Part shown: piece by piece, positions 12,810-23,640 of the stretch
How the letters are laid out: each line of letters opens with the position of its first letter
Position numbering within the stretch: the stretch's first letter is position 1
Origin: Pyrocephalus nanus
Lineage: Eukaryota; Chordata; Aves; Passeriformes; Tyrannidae
Assembly (NCBI GenBank): GCA_038380795.1
Contig: CM076261.1
Span: 30,963,866 to 31,027,865 of the forward strand
Reading direction: 5' to 3'
DNA length: 64,000 nt
Notes under the pieces: generated by a model
Told to the model about the DNA's origin: nothing
What the model saw: the letters and a program-made list of their open reading frames with translations, nothing else
Database searches by the model: none
Translations under genes and position numbers: made by a program

Positions 12810-13129
12810 GATAATTTTCAAGGGTGGATGACAGAACCAACCAGCCTTTCTGCAGCTGCAGAACAGAGTGTTCCCACACAGCTGATGAAGCATAAAAGGG
12901 AAGTTGGTGTTGCTTCTGAGGAACTTGGTTCAGCAAATGCAGCTACAGACCAGAGAGAGCAAATGACATCGGAAATAAGTAAAGACTATGTATACAGAAG
13001 TAGTGGGAGACTTGAGAAAACAGATATGATTAAATCACTTGTGACAGATCAGGATGAAGGTAGAAACTGTGAACTGTATCTACCTACGTCTAGTAACTAT
13101 TCAGCAGTGGAGTCACCTGAGGAGGAAAG
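12810..13129 (+). CDS. OTULIN: OTULIN exon with N-terminal extension (coding from 12828)
   Basis: Acceptor ...caaagacag|g at 12809 and donor GAGGAAAG|gtgagg after 13129. From the ATG at 12828 it reads 100 codons plus 2 nt, and phase matches the next exon exactly. The encoded segment (starts MTEPTSLSAAAEQ, ends SAVESPEEE) is hydrophilic, rich in Ser, Glu, Thr and Lys, with no domain, signal peptide or membrane segment; it is probably disordered. I know of no counterpart in human OTULIN, whose residues before the PUB motif come from its GC-rich first exon. The ATG has T at -3, a weak context, so translation may start upstream in option A of exon 1. At 320 nt, skipping changes which upstream frame is used. 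Confidence 0.75.
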
Positions 13130-14740
13130 GTGAGGATTTTTTTTTAAATATATTAGCAGTTTTTCTGTAGAAACGGAGGGGTACTCTCAGTTCATGAGGG
13201 TAAATTTCTTGCAAAATTAGTTAATGGCTTAATGAGATAGGTCTAAATGTCACATCTTAAAATTTGAAGGCCACCTTCACCTTTCAGATAAATTTTTGTT
13301 TATTTTTGTAGTTTATTAGTTGCTTCTTTCCCCATCTAAGAAAATAACTGTGGAGTATTGTGCTTAGTATCTCCTATATCTATTGTTTCTCTTTTAATTA
13401 ATAATTACTTAGTATTGTTACAGAAGAGATTTCGAGAAGCTAGTTGAGCACTTTGCTCGAGTAAAAACTAAACTGTGATTTGATATGACAGCACAGTAGA
13501 TGAGTTTCCTGGTATTAACCTATATTGGTCTTTATACTAAATGGTTTTTTTGTTCTCAAGGGAAATATATGCAGGTGATTTGAGTAAGCTGGTTTGCATA
13601 TAAAGAAACAGAAATACAGAGCCATCATTTAGTAGTGTATCCTTTCAAGTTTAATGAAAGTAATCTAATTACCAGCTGTCTGCATTAAACCCTTTCTTGC
13701 AGTCTTCTTCTCTTAGTGGTGTAAGGGGATGGGGCAGGGTCACTGCCTTAATTTCTTCCTGGTTTTTTACAAGCACACTGTGTTTGGGGTTTCTGAGTAG
13801 TAGAGCAGAGGCTACTAGTAGTAGTGGGCAACAGATAAAAACCTGGCAGCTTTTTTCTGCACATGTACTTTCTTCAAAATACAGACTTACAATGTAAGTG
13901 TTTTTTAGTGGTAAACCTAAATGATACTAATGTGTTCGGTGGTGTATATTTTTTTTAAGTATTTTAACTGTGAGACTTCGATTATTTTTTTAAACTTTAT
14001 TTGCTAGATGTAATTATATGTCAAATGACACTCAAAATCATGTTTAAAGGAATGTGCAATTTACAGTCAGGTTTTTGTAGAAAATGTTCACATTAATGTG
14101 AACACAGTAATGTTCACTTCCAAGCTCTGAGATCTCTTTGTGTTAATGCTAAGCTGTACATAGAAACAGTATTCTTGTAGGCCACCATTTCCTCCCTCAT
14201 GGTCATAACTTGACTTCAGAATGTCAGTATGTAGGCTCAAATGGAAATATTTGACTCTTAAGACAACGTACCTTGGCCAAAAAGTCCATATTATTTGAGG
14301 TACAAATGTTTGTCTGGATTTCAGCTAGCATGTATGCTGCAGTTTGAATCATGTTAGAACTACTTCTTTGACTTAGTAACATTCAAACCAGCTGCAGATA
14401 GTTGGTTACTTTTAAACAGATCCTGTTATGTTCAGCTCACTACTGGATAGGTTGCTCAGTCCCAGTGGTATTTAGACACAAAGCTCTGTTGAGTAATGGG
14501 TTCTTAGTTGCATGCATAGGTTGTGTTACTCATATATGCAGCAAAAAGGCATGTTGGCTTTGTCTTTTGCAAATTCATTTGAGAGCTAACGTTGGTTCTA
14601 TGAAAATGTGTAAGATGGAAAGCAAATTGAGTTAAAAAAATAATTGTAGAAATACTTCAGTTCTTGCCTGACTTGTAAACAGGGGAAAAGTTTGTAAGAT
14701 TTGTGCTGTTACGTGAGGTATGTGTTGATTTTTATTGCAG
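13130..14740 (+). other. OTULIN: OTULIN intron 2
   Basis: Donor gtgagg and acceptor tttattgcag. A perfect 20-bp palindrome lies at 14085-14104. Otherwise I see nothing recognisable. Confidence 0.7.
14085..14104. repeat. 20-bp perfect palindrome
   Basis: TGTTCACATT followed immediately by its reverse complement AATGTGAACA. A further half copy, TGTTCACTT, follows at about 14111. It lies in OTULIN intron 2; function unknown. Confidence 0.85.
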
Positions 14741-14814
14741 TGAGGAGGACATGTATCGTGATGCAGAAGAAATAGAGAGAGAGAAAATACTGCTTCGTGA
14801 GGCAAACTCTTCAG
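14741..14814 (+). CDS. OTULIN: OTULIN exon encoding the PUB-interacting motif
   Basis: Exon between tttattgcag and gtacaa. With the two bases carried from the previous exon it reads S-EEDMYRDAEEIEREKILL and so on. This is the PUB-interacting motif (PIM), by which OTULIN docks on the PUB domain of HOIP/RNF31 in LUBAC. The Asp-Met-Tyr core is intact, including the Tyr (Tyr56 in human) whose phosphorylation blocks HOIP binding. Both candidate upstream exons enter it in the same phase, so every plausible isoform keeps the motif. Confidence 0.93.
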
Positions 14815-15593
14815 GTACAATTGAATGTTGTGTGAAGTGCTGCAATTCACTGTAGCACTAATTTGTGATGTTTTGACACCCTCATTTCCAGGGACTTCTG
14901 TGCACAGATGTCTGTGTACAATAGAAGTTACTTACCATGAGTGCTAAGTAACTGAGTACATTGAACAGTTTAATTCACAAAAAGATCAATTTTATGTAAA
15001 ATTAGTTGCTCTTAGTATATTATTCCTGTGTTCATGTAGTTACTTTACAAGAGAATGTTAATCCTTTGAAAAGCAGTCACAGCCTATATTACAAGTAAGT
15101 GTTGTGCTTGAAAATTACTGATTCATAGTCGTCATAGCATCTGCTGCTGGGAGATGCCTTGTTAATCTTAGTGCTATCTGTATTAGAATGAAAGCTGTTG
15201 GGATTCCAAGGCAAAACTATTTCTTCTTTCTACTGTTGTCACTGACTTATTCAGAAAGAACCATCATCTTTCTCCCTGATAGTCTGGCTGCTTTATGAAG
15301 AAGAGAAAGTTTTGTGAAATATTTTTCTGCTTGCTAAGAAAATGAATATTACTTTGCTAATTTCTACAGTATTTGCAGAAGGGAGGACCAGAGTGCTCTC
15401 TGTTTTGTTGGAGGCAAAAAACAGAGCAAGCTGTTTTTTTTCCCCTCCCATGCTAATAGTTAGTAGCTGTAGGTTGTTCTGCCAGTTTCGTTTGGCAGCA
15501 ATGTTATTTTAAAGTGATAGTGTATTTAGAAATTTGACACACTTTCTGCTTTGTTCTGTTTTTTGTATAATGTTACATATTCCATTTTGACAG
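14815..15593 (+). other. OTULIN: OTULIN intron 3
   Basis: Donor gtacaa and acceptor ccattttgacag. No further features seen. Confidence 0.8.
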
Positions 15594-15688
15594 AATATAA
15601 ACTAAGTGTTTCACCTGAAATGGACATCATGGAGTATTGCAGAAAAGAATGGAGAGGAAACACACCAGTAGCAAAAAGGATGAGAAAG
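15594..15688 (+). CDS. OTULIN: OTULIN exon, start of the OTU catalytic domain
   Basis: Completes Glu and reads [19 protein letters not shown]...RMRK before the donor gtagca, ending in phase 0. The [15 protein letters not shown] block closely matches the N-terminal edge of the human OTULIN catalytic domain. In the 401-residue model this covers residues 126-157. Confidence 0.95.
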
Positions 15689-16887
15689 GTAGCAGTTCTA
15701 TTTTTGTTGAATTTCATTAGGCTTTTTGTTTTCATTTTTATGTTTGCTGGGTGATTTCCTATGGGATCTATCTTTAGGCAGGAAATGCAGTAGCAATGTT
15801 TTACATTGTCAGGTCTTAGAAGTGACTGACAACGGGAAGATGCTTTTTGTACTCATTCCAAATGTTTTTAGTAAGGCTACTTGCTTGTAGTGTAGGGATT
15901 TGATTAACACTGTTCTTTACTGTTTTCAGTTAAAGTTTTATCTTTTGTATATTGTCGTGAAATGCTAGTTTTGGGGACTGTTGAAATGCAGAGCAGATTA
16001 CCAAATTTTTGGACAGAAAGCAAATAACCAAAGCTGATGAATTGCATGATTTTTAAGATGGAGGCTTTAATGAATTGTCATGGGTTTTCTTAAATTTTTC
16101 CTGTTATTTTTTTCCCGAGTTTTTGAACTAGTTTTCTTATATTAATCTTGAGCTAGAGTAGTAGAAAATAAAGCAAAGTTGTTTTGTTGTTGTTTAAAAA
16201 TTTAGTGATATGTATGAGTAAACATTAAAATACATAAATAAAAAGATGCCACCCTTAAGAGATTACTAAGAAATACAGACACACAGGGTATTGGCTCTTG
16301 CTAGGTTAGCTGGGGAGACATGTTGAGCTTTGGAAGTTCCATTTCAGCCTTGTGGCTTCTGCTAAAACTGTGTGTATGGGAACAGCAGGGAGGGAACAAA
16401 TGTGCTGAGGCAAGTGTCAAGATATTTCAGTGTAAACACAAATTTTCCCCGAGGCAGAAGCAAGTTACATGTGACATGTATTGGGTAAGTAGCATTAACT
16501 ATTCTTGATACTTCTTATAAGCCTAATATGTAGCCTTGTGTGTGTATGTTTGATTTTTTTGGAAACCTAAATGAGTTAGCTACCCATATTTCAATGATGT
16601 TCATATTCTGTCATCAAATAAATACTTCAAACAATTATCTACTTAGATTTCTTTAGTTTTTTTGTTTGTTTTTCAGCAGAACTAGGGAAGTTGAGGTTTT
16701 TCTCCAAAGCATAATTTGTGACATAAAAGCATTTGAACTTCCAAAATGGGTAGTGGGTCAAATGCTTTTGTTTGAAAATAGCAGTAGTTATTTGGATGCT
16801 AATATTCAGGTATCTTTTATGTTATAGTGTGTGACCTTAAGATGTTTTATTAATGCTTTCACATTATTTGCGTTTTGTGTTTTTTAG
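15689..16887 (+). other. OTULIN: OTULIN intron 4
   Basis: Donor gtagca and acceptor tgttttttag. Open frames inside it show no protein similarity I recognise. Confidence 0.8.
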
Positions 16888-17031
16888 GGATATGAAGCAG
16901 TTGCTCAGAAGTTTGCATCTATAAGAAGAATACGAGGTGATAATTATTGTGCTTTCAGAGCAACTCTTTTCCAGGCATTAAGCCAAGCCACCGAGTTACC
17001 AAGCTGGCTGCAGAGTGAGGATTTGACTATG
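16888..17031 (+). CDS. OTULIN: OTULIN exon with catalytic cysteine
   Basis: 48 codons, phase 0 at both ends. It encodes [14 protein letters not shown], then [16 protein letters not shown]. The nucleophilic Cys of this cysteine-protease fold is the TGT at 16948-16950 (residue 178 here, Cys129 in human). The conserved Asp-Asn-Tyr-Cys box separates active OTULIN from its paralogue OTULINL, where the Cys is replaced. Confidence 0.97.
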
Positions 17032-19335
17032 GTACGTCTCAAACTCTGATCTTCTGACAATAGAGGAATATTTGTTCTAATCTATTTGGTAATTTTATGA
17101 TCTCATTTCTCCATTATGCTATATATGCTCACTTTTCAATATCCTTTGAACTGAGAAGTTGTAGTGTTCAATATTGTTGTTTGTGCACAGTGATTCTTTC
17201 AACTTGGAATTGAGTCCAGCTCCCCTTAGTTTCCAATTTATAATGTATATAAATGTTACTGTAACGATATATGTATATAAATGTAATAATAATTTGTATA
17301 AATGTTACAGTGCTGACTGTAACGTAACTTGTCTGTCTTCATCTTGCCCTCTTGTTTTCTTTTTACTGCATGTAATATGGCAGTTAAGAGGTTTTCCACA
17401 AGAAAATAACAAAAAACATAGACAATTATTCTAACATTTGAGAAATAAATCCCCAGCTTTTCAAAATTATCATGTATATTCTTGTGTGCCATATATGGTT
17501 TTTCTAGGAAGTGGAATAGCAAATTGGATGCTGTAGGCTTTTCAGAATGTGTGTAATTACCTGTGTCTTAAATGTTACTTAAAATAAGCGTAAGAGCAAC
17601 TCCAACTTGACATGAAGAACAGTTCTTATGGAGCACTGATGTGCAAGCAAAGCAAGGTGTCTTCCTAAGAGCAGAAGAAGAATATTGCAGAATTTGCCTT
17701 GTGCCAACAAAGTCCATTTGGTGATATTGGTGAACATGGAAGAAACATGTGAGAAGCTGCCCACACAAGAGTGATCCACCTCAGAACAGTAAGGTTCCAC
17801 TTGTCAGGATGCTGCTGGGAATGTAAATGGTGAATGCCTGATGCAGACTCTGTGTGTAGCAGTCCAGGTAGAATCACATTGTTCTCACTATTTTTCTGTA
17901 TAACTTAAGAGGCCATCTTAAAATTTCTCATTGTGGTCTCTGTAATTTTTAATTAAACATCTCCTGATATGTTTTTGTAATTACTGATAAAAATAGTTCT
18001 ATGAATGTTTTACTGCAGCAGTAACTACAGTGCAAAATGGTTTTCTTTTTATAAACACATTCTCTCAGCTGACAACCATTTCCACTTTATCAGATGAAAG
18101 AACATAGTTTCCCAGTGCTTCATTAAAGAGTATGCAAACTTTTTTTAAAAATGGTGTACTTTTCAGTTTTTAATGATGTTCATCTTTTTTTCTTCCTGCT
18201 GGTTCATAGAGGAAAATGTGTCATATGATAATTAACATTTTTTTTAAAAAGGTAAAACTACAAATCGAACTGACTGAAATGATAGATAATTATGCATCAA
18301 AGCAGAAGGCATGTAGGAGAAATGTGTGTAGTGACAAGTACAGTATTGCCAGTGTGTAGCTTGCAGTACATATTTGACAGTTTTTTGGTGTTTTGTTGTT
18401 TTTAACTTAAAATGGTGTTTACATGGGCATTTCTAGTTGTAGAAGTTACTGGCATATAATTTTTGATTACTTAATTTTGTGTGTTCAGTTGGCATAGGAT
18501 GCCAGGCTGGAGGGGGAAGATCTGTGTCTATCTGGCACATATTTGGTTGCCACTGAAGAGAACATATTACTAATTTTGAATCTTGATAAAATGAAAACTG
18601 GCTGTTAATGACTGATGGCGTGTGTGCTGCTCCAGCCAAGTGTTTAATACATTGCAAAATGCAAGGTGCTCTTCCAGTTCCAGTGGTAAAAGGGTTTAAT
18701 AGATGAGGATAAAAAACTGGATGTGCAACTGTTAGGGTGTCCTTAAAGAGAAGTGTAAAAGCTCTTAACAGGTGTAGCTCATGAGCAGTAAAAGAGGCAG
18801 TTCTGAGGCTAAAACATGATCTGATGCATCAACTAATTCCCAGGTTGTTTTCTTCTTTAATAAAAAAACCTGTCATAGAGTGCTTGAATTATGCTCTCTG
18901 AAAAGGAAATGTAATCTGTGTGTCCTGGACAAAGTAGTTTGCAGTCCACCAAGATTTCTGGATTATCTGGTGGACATCATCTTCTGTTGGTTTAGGGACA
19001 TTTTCAAACACAGTCACTGTCATCTATCTCCTGGTGGAAGGTTTTTTAATTAAAAAAAAAAAAGGCACAAGTAACTTGGTGATTAATTTTTCCAGTGCTG
19101 AGATGTTTTGTTGATCTGTAAACAGTAATAGACCAATATTCTGACTGTTACCCAAAAAATATAGAGACAGTTGTGTTTGGTTATGATCATCTTACTGTGA
19201 CATCTGTTCAAAAGAACATATGAGGGATTGTTTTGAGGTGCAGAAATGTTAGAAAAAAAAGTAAAATATGCAAGTTAGTGGCTTTCCCTTTCCAGACTTT
19301 TGACTTAAGCTCCCTTTTCTTCTCTCAACTTCCAG
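17032..19335 (+). other. OTULIN: OTULIN intron 5
   Basis: The longest OTULIN intron read here (2.3 kb), donor gtacgt and acceptor caacttccag. No recognisable exon or repeat. Overlapping minus-strand open frames at 17568-17877 resemble nothing I know. Confidence 0.75.
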
Positions 19336-19461
19336 CTTCCTGAAAACTTGCTGAACAAGTATGACTGGATCAAGCAATGGCAGCTAAAACAGAAACTGGG
19401 CAAGAAGATGGGAGAAATAAGTGATGAAATTAAAGAGTATTTAATACTTCTAAGGAAAAAG
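19336..19461 (+). CDS. OTULIN: OTULIN exon, helical part of the OTU domain
   Basis: 42 codons in phase 0, [20 protein letters not shown]...EYLILLRKK. The LPE.L..KY.WIKQW pattern matches the human protein. It shows more substitutions in the middle (lysine-rich [13 protein letters not shown]), which corresponds to a more variable helical segment. Confidence 0.95.
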
Positions 19462-20476
19462 GTTGGAAAATTATTTCTTTATTCTTGGTCATTTACAAAT
19501 ATAAAAAGTATCAAAGATTTTTGAATGTGGTGAACTTAGCATAACGATGCTTTCTGTAGAGAAAGTCACTTTTCTATATGTATACTGCAAAAAAGTCAAG
19601 TAAAGAATGTCTGTTCAGATATGTGAGGTGTATGATCTTTTACTGCTTGCAATAGCCTGATGCTGGAAATAACTTGCAGCTCTGCAGAAAACTGTCAGAC
19701 AGGTTTCAGTGAAGAAATTATTGTATCAGAGCAATTTTTTTCCTCTATTATTTCTTGTATTTATTTGAAGGAATGATATATACTATGGATAAATCCTTTT
19801 GCTATCTAGAGCAGGTCAAAGAAAAATACAGAGCAATGCTGAAGTAATATCAAAGGAGTAGATTTTGTTCCATTTTTATACACTTTTATTCTAGGTTAGT
19901 GTCATAGAACCATGGTTGTGCCCTTTCAGTGTTGATTCTGTATTACCTGGCCCCATGCCTTCTCCCTCTAGGAACTCGAACCTATTAAAAAAACTTCAGC
20001 TGTTCCTGTCTTACTGTGAATGCATATTCTCTTTTTATGAAGGTTTTTATGAGTATTTTAAAGACTATATTCAAACAGTTTGAGGGCTGGACTGAAATAC
20101 ATATTCTGAGTAACAGAAATATAAAAAATATGAATTATGTACTGTTTATGGTACAGAAACAAAAAAACTATTATCTTACTGCTTGTTGTCCCATGACAAG
20201 ATTTTTTCTGCCACCTTGCAACAATTTCCAGCATACCCTGCTTTTACTTTGCTTAAGGATCAATTAAAACAAAATCAGACTAATTGAGCCTGACCTTGAC
20301 AAGGCTACAAATGTGGAAATATTCTTGTTTGTTTTAAAAAAGGCACAAAGGCCTTTGTAAATTAAATTTTGAGTGCCTGTACTGAGCATCTGACAAATCA
20401 CAATTGGCTTTTTGCAGCTCTTGCACGGTGACGGCTATTGATTTGTTGTGTGATGGTTTATTTGGTTTTTTTGTAG
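19462..20476 (+). other. OTULIN: OTULIN intron 6
   Basis: Donor gttgga and acceptor tttttttgtag. Nothing else recognised. Confidence 0.8.
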
Positions 20477-20746
20477 TGGAAGAATATAAGTGAAATTAAG
20501 GATCCCGTTGAAAAACAAGAAGCTTGTGATAAATTGTTTAAAAATGAAGAGGAGGAATACAGTCTCTATGAAGCGCTGAAGTTTCTGATGCTTAATACTG
20601 CAATTGAATTATACAATGATGATAAAAATGGAAGAAGAGTGCCTGTCTTCTCCTGGTTATTGTTTGCACGGGATACATCTAGCAACCCTTATCAGTTAAT
20701 GCATAATCACTTGAATCATATTGGTCACACTGGAGGCCTTGAACAA
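20477..20746 (+). CDS. OTULIN: OTULIN exon, core of the OTU domain
   Basis: The largest catalytic exon, 90 codons, phase 0 at both ends. It includes [40 protein letters not shown] and [10 protein letters not shown] before the donor gtaagg. These blocks match the human OTULIN domain and form part of its linear-diubiquitin binding surface. Confidence 0.97.
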
Positions 20747-21987
20747 GTAAGGAAAGATTGTTCTCATAGTGTTATTTTCCACTTTTGAACATTTTAGTTT
20801 CAAGTGGCTTGAGAAATCACCCAGCTTTTCTTGATCTGGCTAAGTGGAATGGTGTAGTGTCTGGTCTTTTGTTGGGAACAGTATATTAGAACTGCTTGTT
20901 TATAGTGAGAGTTGGTAAAGATCCTCCTTTTAAATGTCTGGTGGGTGACAGGTAACATTCTATGGAAATAGGGTTTTCTGTTGATAAAACACTTGTATTA
21001 ATCTCTTAATTGTTAGCTTTTTAAAAAATATGATAATAAATGCTAATACTCAGATTATGAAGAGATCACATGTAGCACTTACATATACGTGGTGAATTCT
21101 GATAAGCTAATGACAATTACTGTATTATACATGGCATAAATGTTATCACAAAAAAAAATCCAAACCAAAGTGCCATAGGTAATGAGCTGAATAGTCTGAA
21201 ATAATTTAGAAACATCCATTTTAAAAAAGTCCCATTAAATACTTTGTAAGTGGGATACTGCACTTAAATTCACTACTTAAATATAGACAGTAGAAGCGTG
21301 GAAGTATTACATTTTGTTTCTGTTTATTGCCTTAAAAAACTGACAACTATAGTATAGATGGGACAGTTTGGCGCTACTCTTAAATTGGGTGATGCATTGG
21401 TGACTTTTTTGCTGCTCAATTTATTCAAGAATTTATGTCGCCTATTTCTGTGCTGACTAGATTTGTTTATTTCAGCAATAGTCTTTGTAAATTGTTATTT
21501 AGAACAGGGTATGCTTGCCACTGTAGTAGACAAGACAGAAGACTTTTTTTCAGCTTCTTTCTCTGAACTCCCTCTCCTGCCAACAGGTTGTAAGGGCTTC
21601 CCATTTTCTTTTTATCTGGCTGGAGAGTTCAGAATATCCTCTAAGAGTGAAAGGATGGTTGCCTGAAACCTGCTCTTACCTGGTTTAGTGAATTAACTGG
21701 ATGAATACTAATACAGGAGAATGGCTTTCCTACTTATTTGTGGTGGAAGGGAGGTTAGATTCTCTGTGTAAAGTAGCTTTCTTTAGGATTAATATCCTAC
21801 TATACCTCTGAGGGTCTGAAGAGTTTCATGTAAAGTGCATATTATCATAGAGATATACTATCGAGATACTAGAGATGCATTCTCACTTCATATTTTTTTC
21901 TTTGAAAAATTACATCTGATAGGTATTACTTTTGTAGTTTTATGAGAAAAGTCTTGTAAAAAATATGTTTGCTTTTTTGTGGTGTAG
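20747..21987 (+). other. OTULIN: OTULIN intron 7
   Basis: Donor gtaagg and acceptor gtggtgtag. No further features seen. Confidence 0.8.
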
Positions 21988-22182
21988 GTGGAAATGTTTC
22001 TTCTTGCTTATGCTCTGCAGTATACCATCCAAGTATATCGGCTCTATAAATACAGCACTGATGAATTCATCACACTTTATCCCAATGACCCGGAGGAGGA
22101 TTGGCCTGTGGTGACTCTCATAACTGAAGATGACAGACATTACAATATTCCAGTCAGAATGTGCCAAGAGACGATGCTGTAA
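21988..22182 (+). CDS. OTULIN: OTULIN last exon with catalytic His/Asn and PDZ ligand
   Basis: 64 codons and a TAA stop at 22180-22182. It begins [21 protein letters not shown] and contains [20 protein letters not shown]. The catalytic His is the CAT at 22138-22140 and the Asn the AAT at 22144-22146 (His339 and Asn341 in human). The C-terminus is CQETML. Human ends in ETSL, a class I PDZ ligand that binds SNX27; Thr at -2 and Leu at 0 are kept here. Confidence 0.97.
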   Translation: MEMFLLAYALQYTIQVYRLYKYSTDEFITLYPNDPEEDWPVVTLITEDDRHYNIPVRMCQETML

Positions 22183-23640
22183 ACAAGTGATTTTTGGCAG
22201 ACAAATCTGTGCTGCTTATTGAGGTTTCCAGGGCTGTATTGAAATGGGTCAATGACAAAATCCACACTATTAAATCTACAACAACTTGAAATCTGTGCTT
22301 TGGAAGTTGACATCTGAAATGGAATATCAAACAGGTATTATCTTAAATAGTAAAAGTTTTGCAAGCATGTCTTTTGTTGTCCATTTAGAAAAAGAAAAAG
22401 CAAAAGAAACTTCTGTAGTCTTTTCTTTTTTTTTTCTTTTTTTTTTCTTTTTTTTTTCTTTTTTTTTTCTTTTTTTTTTCTTTTTTTTTTCTTGAAGGGC
22501 TTACTCTGAATAGGATTACAAAAACTATATGTTTAGTTCTTTTAAGAAGGATAGTGAGGCTCTGGGGTAAGAAAGTAAGGTGGCAGAGTCCTGGCTGATA
22601 TTTTTAAAGGTGCTTAGAAGCAATTATACAAATCTTGGATCTTAGGAAGTAATATAATTATTTTGCAGTTGGAGTTTAATGCCTTCCACAATTTATGCTA
22701 TAAGAGAGATGTTACTTAAAGTTTTCTAATGCTTTGGGTTTATTTTTTTCTACATGAGCATCTCATATTTAGAAGCCAGTTGTCTGTTACACTGAACATG
22801 AGTGTAACACACAACCCCTGGAGAGGAACATGGCAAATGTAATAAAGGAGTATAAAAGTTGTTTGGTAGTGGGTCACAAATGGAAAAACTACACAGAATT
22901 CCTGCTTAAGTTGTGATAGCTGATAGGAGATAACCAGATGCCTGTCAACTTCCATGTCTGTTCACATTATTGTTCCAGTAATGTTAAACCTCACTGGCAG
23001 CTGCTGTGGAGAACATGAGGGTTTTGGTTTGTCCCGGGAGTGCAGTAGATGGAAATAAACTTCTAGTGCAGCTTACTTCTCCCAGGAGTGGAGATGTGGG
23101 AGGTTCTGTTTCTGCTTACAATTATTCATTATGCTTTAAATTAAAAGAATACAGCATGTGTTAGATGCTGGGAGTGCTAAAAAAAACCCTTTAAAAATCA
23201 TCAAATAATGAAACATTCAGCTCTTAGTTTAAAGTGGAAATATGCCCTACAGATGACTCTTGAAACAAGAGAGTGAAAGCTGATTTAACTGAAATGCTGG
23301 TCATAGACAGTTCACTTGGCTTCTCTTAGAAGGCCTTCTTATATAAACAGGATCAGGTGATAAAAACTATTAATTTGAATAATCTGGAGGAGATGGCATG
23401 CAAAAGCTTTCTGCTTTGTTCTACGTGAAATTAATTTAACTATTGTGAAATGTAATTACACAATTTAGAATGTGTATTCACTATGTCCTAAAATGTGTTT
23501 TATACACAAGCTAATGAGGTTTATCATGTACTCGGTGTTATATTTGTCATATTGTCTTTGCCTTTTAAAACAACTAGTTTGTTACTGAACATTTCTGGGA
23601 GCTACAAGGGAATAAAAATAAACTTAATCTGGCAGTATTT
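22183..23640 (+). other. OTULIN: OTULIN 3' UTR (end inferred)
   Basis: Follows the stop codon. Candidate AATAAA poly(A) signals occur at 22841, 23054 and as an overlapping pair at 23611-23622. That pair is followed by a G/T-rich stretch suitable as a downstream element, so I place the end just after it. A longer UTR is possible (another AATAAA at 23910). It contains the T10C repeat at 22426-22491. Confidence 0.45.
22426..22491 (+). repeat. Perfect 11-bp minisatellite (T10C)6
   Basis: Six exact copies of ten T followed by C. Counting the C at 22425, seven C occur at a strict 11-base spacing up to 22491. A purine-rich A/G stretch sits just upstream at about 22388-22409 and could fold back onto it. 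It lies about 245 nt after the OTULIN stop codon, so it would be in the mRNA as a long polypyrimidine tract. Confidence 0.95.

Larger units (their letters stand above)
11034..22182 (+). other. OTULIN: OTULIN gene, linear-ubiquitin deubiquitinase (locus span)
   Basis: OTULIN cleaves Met1-linked (linear) ubiquitin chains made by LUBAC and so restrains NF-kB and cell-death signalling in the cytoplasm. Exons read by eye: first exon in the CpG island (11034-11253, structure uncertain), then 12810-13129, 14741-14814, 15594-15688, 16888-17031, 19336-19461, 20477-20746 and 21988-22182, with matching phases throughout. From the ATG at 12828 the joined frame is 401 residues; human OTULIN is 352. In that numbering the PUB-interacting motif is near 103-118 (key Tyr106), catalytic Cys178, His388 and Asn390, and the C-terminus is ETML. 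The C-terminal catalytic part is unmistakable. The related pseudo-enzyme OTULINL is excluded because it lacks the catalytic Cys and the C-terminal PDZ ligand. Confidence 0.96.

Noticed and set aside
17568..17877. Three overlapping minus-strand frames in OTULIN intron 5, possible retroviral remnant
   Set aside because: No retroviral or LINE motif could be identified, and there are no LTR-like ends or target-site duplication.
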